Origin: Methanobacteriota archaeon
GTDB taxonomy: Archaea; Thermoplasmatota; Poseidoniia; Poseidoniales; Thalassarchaeaceae
Direction of reading: 5' to 3'
NCBI GenBank assembly: GCA_002683155.1
Contig: NYST01000063.1
Span: 3,265 to 11,235 of the forward strand
DNA: 7,971 nt
Positions 7,028 through 7,971 of this stretch are shown one piece after another. How positions within the stretch are numbered: the first letter of the stretch is position 1; every line of letters starts with the position of its first letter. The notes under the pieces were generated by a model. That model had not been told where the DNA came from. It saw nothing but the letters and a program-made list of their open reading frames with translations, and did no database searches. Position numbers and translations under genes: made by a program.

Positions 7028-7381
7028 ATGGAGTCGCCGGCATCTAGGTTGACTAGACTCCTAGTCGGGTTCATCATCGCGCTGTTGGTCATGGCTTCTA
7101 TTTCCATTCTGAATGAAGGAGAGTTATCCCTATCAGACGCGATGGTCGTGATTCCCGTTGCTATGAGCATCATGGCCGGAATCCTGCTTCTGGTGATGAT
7201 TGCAGGGAGAGGGCGCCCCCAAGGTGGCTGGTTCACCGACTCCTGGATCAGCAGAGAGCCAGAGGATGAGATGCGCTCGAGGCTTGAAAGGGAGAGAGAT
7301 GAGGCCAGTATGCAGGACATAGGTTCCAAATGGGCTAGGATGGAAATGGAGCATCTGGAGTCCAAACACGGTGAGGAGTAG
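7028..7381 (+). CDS. Small membrane protein with two transmembrane helices
   Basis: From ATG 7028 this gene encodes 117 residues. Two hydrophobic helices are clear: LLVGFIIALLVMASISIL (11-28) and AMVVIPVAMSIMAGILLLVMIA (38-59). A Gly/Arg turn (GRGRPQGG) and a long charged C-terminal tail (76-117, rich in E, R and K and probably helical) follow. Arg residues flank both helices, which by the positive-inside rule places both ends in the cytoplasm. I do not recognise a family. GTG 6983, sharing one base with the NTPase stop, would add 15 residues (MILSQVDAKCRLRRG). Neither start has a well-spaced ribosome site, so the N-terminus is uncertain. Its position between the NTPase and gcvH on the same strand suggests co-transcription but gives no clear function. 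Confidence 0.65.
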   Translation: MESPASRLTRLLVGFIIALLVMASISILNEGELSLSDAMVVIPVAMSIMAGILLLVMIAGRGRPQGGWFTDSWISREPEDEMRSRLERERDEASMQDIGSKWARMEMEHLESKHGEE

Positions 7382-7431
7382 CAAGCGAAACCTTGACCCT
7401 ACCCCCCCTGCACGAATGGCTGGGTGATAGT

Positions 7432-7815
7432 GTGGGAGACGTACCTAGAGATTTGAGATACACCAAAGAACACGAGTGGGTAAGAGTTGAGGGAGACGAG
7501 GTCAGTATCGGAATTACTGACTTCGCTCAGAACGCCCTGACCGAAGTAGTGTGGGTGGAGCTGCCAGAGGTGGATTCGGAAGTCGAGGTGATGGAGTCCT
7601 TCGCAAGTGTCGAATCGGTGAAGTCGGTCAGCGAGATATACGCGCCTGTCGCAGGAACGGTGTCCGAAGTGAACGAGGCTCTCGAGGACGAGCCAGAGAA
7701 GATCAACGAGGACCCATATGGTGAAGGTTGGATATGCAAGATCAAGACTGACGGAGGCGTTGACGTTAGCGAACTGCTCGATTCGGACGGATACTCCGCA
7801 TTGATCGGAGACTGA
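7432..7815 (+). CDS. gcvH: Glycine cleavage system H protein
   Basis: This is the lipoyl carrier of the glycine cleavage system. It shuttles the aminomethyl group from the P protein (glycine decarboxylase) to the T protein and is reoxidised by the L protein, in the cytoplasm. From GTG 7432 the product has 127 residues, the normal family length, and begins MGDVPRDLRYTKEHEWV, the standard GcvH N-terminus. Further blocks are IGITDFAQNALTEVVWVELP (26-45), the lipoylation segment SVESVKSVSEIYAPVAG (59-75) with K64 as the lipoylated lysine, and NEDPYGEGWICKIK (92-105). GGTGAT at 7423-7428, complementary to the archaeal 16S 3' end, lies just upstream of this GTG. TTG 7393 would add 13 residues that the family lacks. 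The usual LGD after the AQ helix reads LTE here. No gcvP, gcvT or lipoate ligase gene is in view. Confidence 0.93.
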   Translation: MGDVPRDLRYTKEHEWVRVEGDEVSIGITDFAQNALTEVVWVELPEVDSEVEVMESFASVESVKSVSEIYAPVAGTVSEVNEALEDEPEKINEDPYGEGWICKIKTDGGVDVSELLDSDGYSALIGD

Positions 7816-7817
7816 AG

Positions 7818-7971
7818 ATGAGTGAGTGCAGGCGCGTCCACATCTACGTAGACGGTTCTTGCAGTGAGAATCGCAATGTTACCTCAGAGACGAGGGCCGG
7901 CTGGGGACTTTGTGTAATTGTCAATGATAGCGGGTCCGGCAACGGCAAGGGACACCTGCTCACTGAGGTGA
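7818..7971 (+). CDS. rnhA: Ribonuclease HI, 3' end beyond the window
   Basis: ATG 7818 opens a frame that runs off the window end after 51 codons. It begins MSECRRVHIYVDGSCSENRN, followed by AGWGLCVIV. The strand with IYVDGSC (9-15) is the first active-site block of type 1 RNase H, with D12 as the first metal-binding acidic residue. The AGWG strand (27-30) corresponds to the second strand (GGYG in E. coli). RNase HI cuts the RNA of RNA-DNA hybrids, such as primers and R-loops. The remaining catalytic acids lie outside the window, so activity cannot be judged. The gene starts two bases after the gcvH stop, and GGAG at 7807-7810 is well spaced, which indicates co-transcription with gcvH. Confidence 0.82.
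   Translation, partial: MSECRRVHIYVDGSCSENRNVTSETRAGWGLCVIVNDSGSGNGKGHLLTEV

Overview
The window looks like the chromosome of an archaeon. The strongest marker is a 4-phosphopantoate--beta-alanine ligase, the archaeal route to phosphopantothenate. It is supported by a Pcc1-like KEOPS subunit, a THEP1-type NTPase, TATA-like upstream elements and tightly overlapping genes. The roughly balanced base composition, Asp/Glu-rich proteins and mix of GcvH, RNase HI and archaeal coenzyme genes would suit a marine Thermoplasmatota lineage such as Marine Group II (Poseidoniales). That placement is an inference and was not tested.

Layout: (1) 1-2360, plus strand: the 3' end of a membrane protein, a Pcc1-like protein, quinolinate phosphoribosyltransferase (NadC) and phosphopantoate--beta-alanine ligase. 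Every junction overlaps by 1-4 bases, so this is a translationally coupled operon that joins tRNA modification (t6A) with NAD and CoA biosynthesis. (2) 2361-3548, minus strand: an isocitrate/isopropylmalate dehydrogenase family enzyme whose stop codon directly abuts the stop codon of the operon. Its coenzyme pocket is of the NADP type, and its substrate loop is closest to isopropylmalate dehydrogenase. (3) about 3647-6273, plus strand: a protein with a coiled coil and a winged-helix-like C-terminus, then a 652-residue Eco57I/TaqI-like adenine methyltransferase homologue that has RPPW where NPPY/W is expected. (4) 6405-7971, plus strand: a THEP1-like NTPase, a small two-helix membrane protein, glycine cleavage protein H and the start of ribonuclease HI.

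The part most worth a second look is the pair in region 3: a methyltransferase fold with an intact SAM-binding motif but a broken catalytic motif, next to a probable DNA-binding partner, with no recognisable nuclease. It could be a non-catalytic DNA-binding module or an unusual methylation system. A single base error is also possible and has to be excluded. The rest is ordinary housekeeping content. No tRNA, rRNA, CRISPR array, insertion sequence or prophage gene was seen. The longest stretch without a gene is 131 bases (6274-6404).
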